Shown: one piece after another, positions 51,465 through 52,924 of the stretch
How the letters are laid out: the number at the start of each line of letters is the position of its first letter
How positions within the stretch are numbered: the first letter of the stretch is position 1
Assembly (NCBI RefSeq): GCF_024198175.1
Contig: NZ_JAJVKV010000030.1
Coordinates: forward strand, 1-52,924
DNA: 52,924 nt
Reading direction: 5' to 3'
Source of the DNA: Pyxidicoccus xibeiensis
Lineage (GTDB): Bacteria; Myxococcota; Myxococcia; Myxococcales; Myxococcaceae
Made by a program: the position numbers and the translations under genes
The notes under the pieces: model-generated
The model's database searches: none
What the model saw: only the letters and a program-made list of their open reading frames with translations
What the model was told of the DNA's origin: nothing

Positions 51465-52652
51465 CTACAGCCCCTCCAGGTACGCCACCAGCTCCGACGA
51501 ATACCGCAGCTGCATCAGGAGCTCCGCCTTGCGCGAGTCGTCCAGCGCCGCGAACACGTCCGCCAGGAGCGCGAGGTCCTGGTTGATGGCCCCGAGCCGC
51601 TGAGACACGTCCTGCGCCAGCTCGTCCGCGTCGATCTCCTCTTCCACGCCCTCGGGCGCGAGCGAGTCCTCGGTGGCGAGCGCCTTCTCCAGCATGTCGC
51701 GCACGGCCGCGCTCAGCCGGCCCTCCGACTCCAACTGGTCCCGCTTGGCCTCCAGCACCTCCGGCTCCACCGGCGTGGCGTGGATGGCGTCCGCCAGGGA
51801 CATGAGGAGCGCGTCCTCGTCCGACAGGTGCGCGTGCACGCGCGCCTGCACCGCGTCCCGCTTGAGGAAGCGCAGCGCCGCCACGCGACGGAAGCCGCAG
51901 ACGAGCTGGTAGCGGTCCTCGCCGGCCGGACGCACGTCCACCGGGAACAGCTGCCCCAGCCGCGCGATGTCCGTGGCCAGCCCGGACACGTCGCCTTCGG
52001 GACGCAGGCGGAACGCGGTGTCGTCCTGGAGCTTCTCCAGCGGCATCAGCGCCAGCGAGACGCGGCCCGCCAGGCGCTCCTCCGGAGCAGACAGCCCCTC
52101 CGGGAACTCTTCATCCTCGGAGCCCTCCTGCTCGGCTCCGTCCTCCGTCGATTCGGACACCTGGGCTCCACCCTGCTCGGTTTCGCTCTGCTGGGACTCA
52201 CCCTGGGACGCGGCGTCGCGAGAGGGCCCACCACCGCCCTGCTCCGCCCCGCCGTTCGCCGGAGCGCCGGCACCCTCGGCGCGGTGCTCGCCACCGTGCT
52301 GCTCACCTTCGGCACGGTGCTCGCCACCGTGCTGCTCACCTTCGGCACGGTGCTCGCCGCCGTGGCCGTGCTCGCCGCCGTGCTCACCCTGGCGGTGCTC
52401 ACCGCCGTGCTCGCCGTGCCCGTGCTCACCCTGACGGTGCTCACCCTCGGCGCGGTGCTCGCCGCCAGGGTCGCCGTGCGGGTGCTCGCCAGACGGGGCA
52501 CCCTCGGCGCGGTGCTCACCGGACGCACCCTCGCCGTGGCCGCCCTCACCCGAGTGCGGCTGCCCCTGGGCTGGCTCGGAAGACGACGAGCCCCCCTCGG
52601 GCGCGTTCCCCTGCGCCCCTTCCTGTCCGTCAACCCTGTGCTCGGCGTCCAT
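51465..52652 (-). CDS. padC: PadC-like ParB-domain protein with His/Glu/Gly repeats
   Basis: A 395-residue acidic protein. Residues about 25-135 are a low-complexity tract of GEHRAEGEQHG/GEHGH-type repeats. About 135-195 is a Gln/Glu/Ser-rich linker. About 200-290 is a ParB/sulfiredoxin-type domain (SLALMPLEKLQDDTAFRLRP; LGQLFPVDVRPAGEDRYQLV then CGFRRVAALRF, matching the ParB-type nucleotide-binding GxRRxxA motif). The last 100 residues are helical. In M. xanthus PadC, a ParB-like adapter, tethers ParA to a bactofilin scaffold and is encoded with the bactofilins BacNOP. The same order here supports the name. The real chromosomal ParB is a different gene. Confidence 0.75.
   Translation of the reverse strand: MDAEHRVDGQEGAQGNAPEGGSSSSEPAQGQPHSGEGGHGEGASGEHRAEGAPSGEHPHGDPGGEHRAEGEHRQGEHGHGEHGGEHRQGEHGGEHGHGGEHRAEGEQHGGEHRAEGEQHGGEHRAEGAGAPANGGAEQGGGGPSRDAASQGESQQSETEQGGAQVSESTEDGAEQEGSEDEEFPEGLSAPEERLAGRVSLALMPLEKLQDDTAFRLRPEGDVSGLATDIARLGQLFPVDVRPAGEDRYQLVCGFRRVAALRFLKRDAVQARVHAHLSDEDALLMSLADAIHATPVEPEVLEAKRDQLESEGRLSAAVRDMLEKALATEDSLAPEGVEEEIDADELAQDVSQRLGAINQDLALLADVFAALDDSRKAELLMQLRYSSELVAYLEGL
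52262..52475 (-). repeat. 33-bp and related in-frame repeats encoding GEHRAEGEQHG-type blocks
   Basis: Around 52280-52360 the 33-bp unit encoding GGEHRAEGEQH is repeated almost perfectly about two and a half times. It is followed by degenerate 15-21-bp versions encoding GEHGH, GGEHRQ and GEHRQ. The near-identity of the 33-bp copies points to recent expansion, and copy number is likely to vary between strains. Confidence 0.8.
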
Positions 52653-52706
52653 GGCGGCACCCCTGGTCTGCTCACACCCGCACCAGGCTGGCGCGGGCGA
52701 TGCGCT

Positions 52707-52924
52707 CTAGCGGGCCTTCTTCTTCACCACGACCTTCTTCTTCGCACCAGCCCCCATGACCTGCGGTGTTGGCGGCTCGGCGGCGCCCGCCTGCTCAGCC
52801 GGCGCGGGCGCCGGACGACCCTCGACGCGGGTCGGCGGCGGAGGCGGAGGCAGCGGCCTGCCGGCCGGCCGGGCGGGCGGGGGCGGCGGAGGCGCCGCGG
52901 TCGGCCGCGTGGCCGGAGCCGTCG
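52707..52924 (-). CDS. bacP: C-terminal tail of a probable bactofilin (BacP-like), cut by right edge
   Basis: The last 72 codons of a gene that continues past the right edge. The visible part is a Pro/Ala-rich disordered tail (PTRVEGRPAPAPAEQAGAAE) ending with AKKKVVVKKKAR and stop TAG. No fold is visible, so the family is inferred from position: it lies directly upstream of the padC-like gene, where the BacP bactofilin with its long Pro-rich tail and basic C-terminal motif is found in M. xanthus. The gap to padC is 54 bases. Confidence 0.5.
   Translation of the reverse strand, partial: TAPATRPTAAPPPPPPARPAGRPLPPPPPPTRVEGRPAPAPAEQAGAAEPPTPQVMGAGAKKKVVVKKKAR

Noticed and set aside
51967..52434. 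Plus-strand Cys/Pro/Ser-rich frame with SARCSPPCC repeats that looks like a metallothionein-like or cuticle-like protein
   Set aside because: It is antisense to the GEHRAEG repeats of the padC-like gene, and its cysteines arise from reading GEH-type codons backwards.
52262..52475. Possible CRISPR array because of regularly spaced short repeats
   Set aside because: The repeats are contiguous, in frame and encode protein; there are no unique spacers and no cas genes.

Overview
The window is very GC-rich, with a strong preference for G or C at third codon positions. Family content points to a myxobacterium of the Myxococcaceae (Myxococcus, Pyxidicoccus or Corallococcus type). The markers are a DUF2378 (TIGR02265) paralogue, a double-CXXCG SitI6-type immunity protein, a MYXO-CTERM-like tail, many large secreted lipoproteins, a zinc-ribbon/PEGA/TPR Ser/Thr-kinase cluster, the wzm-wzt-wbgA O-antigen genes, and a padC/bactofilin pair. 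Species was not determined, and no database search was run.

Layout. 1-5.5 kb: a frameshifted gene cut by the left edge, a siderophore-interacting flavoprotein, a diheme cytochrome c lipoprotein, and a divergent NmrA-type reductase/LysR pair. 5.5-9.4 kb: DUF2378, a second diheme cytochrome lipoprotein, a small unknown gene and two overlapping alpha/beta hydrolases. 9.4-12.3 kb: an operon of tgt and an MnmD-like methyltransferase, whose 3' end is duplicated around an inserted SitI6-type immunity gene. 12.6-20.5 kb: a YbiT-type ABC-F ATPase, a 1607-residue lipoprotein with twelve chitobiase-C-terminal-like repeats, and a YihY/BrkB membrane protein. 20.8-25.2 kb: an operon of a PEGA/beta-barrel protein, a TPR protein and a zinc-ribbon Ser/Thr kinase. 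25.2-29.1 kb: DUF4291, a small lipoprotein, a two-gene membrane/exported operon and a broken DUF4185-carbohydrate-binding gene. 29.2-30.7 kb: an SDR enzyme divergent from a TetR regulator, with a palindromic operator between them.

30.7-43.7 kb is a surface-polysaccharide region. It holds rmlB, a GT4 glycosyltransferase with a small partner, a three-domain glycosyltransferase (WbgA-like) and the Wzt/Wzm exporter. It is interrupted by an ELWxxDGT/HYR lipoprotein gene that carries an in-frame stop and takes its start codon from a tandem repeat. 44.0-52.9 kb is conserved housekeeping DNA: tRNA-Gly with its own promoter and terminator, pgsA, a TPR-AIM24 protein, a lytic transglycosylase, nadB, a rhomboid protease, a LOG-family protein, a lipoprotein, pyrE, padC and the tail of a probable bactofilin (BacP) gene.

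The parts that look accessory or recently changed are the immunity-gene insertion with 56-bp direct repeats (9374-10327), the broken genes (left edge, 27725-29055, 34203-37703) and the 53-bp tandem repeat at 37701-37806. The most interesting uncharacterised items are the insertion at the 3' end of the mnmD-like gene, a short 'LRxQxxFN' helical module shared by WbgA and a small neighbour of another glycosyltransferase, and the His/Glu/Gly repeat tract of the PadC-like protein.
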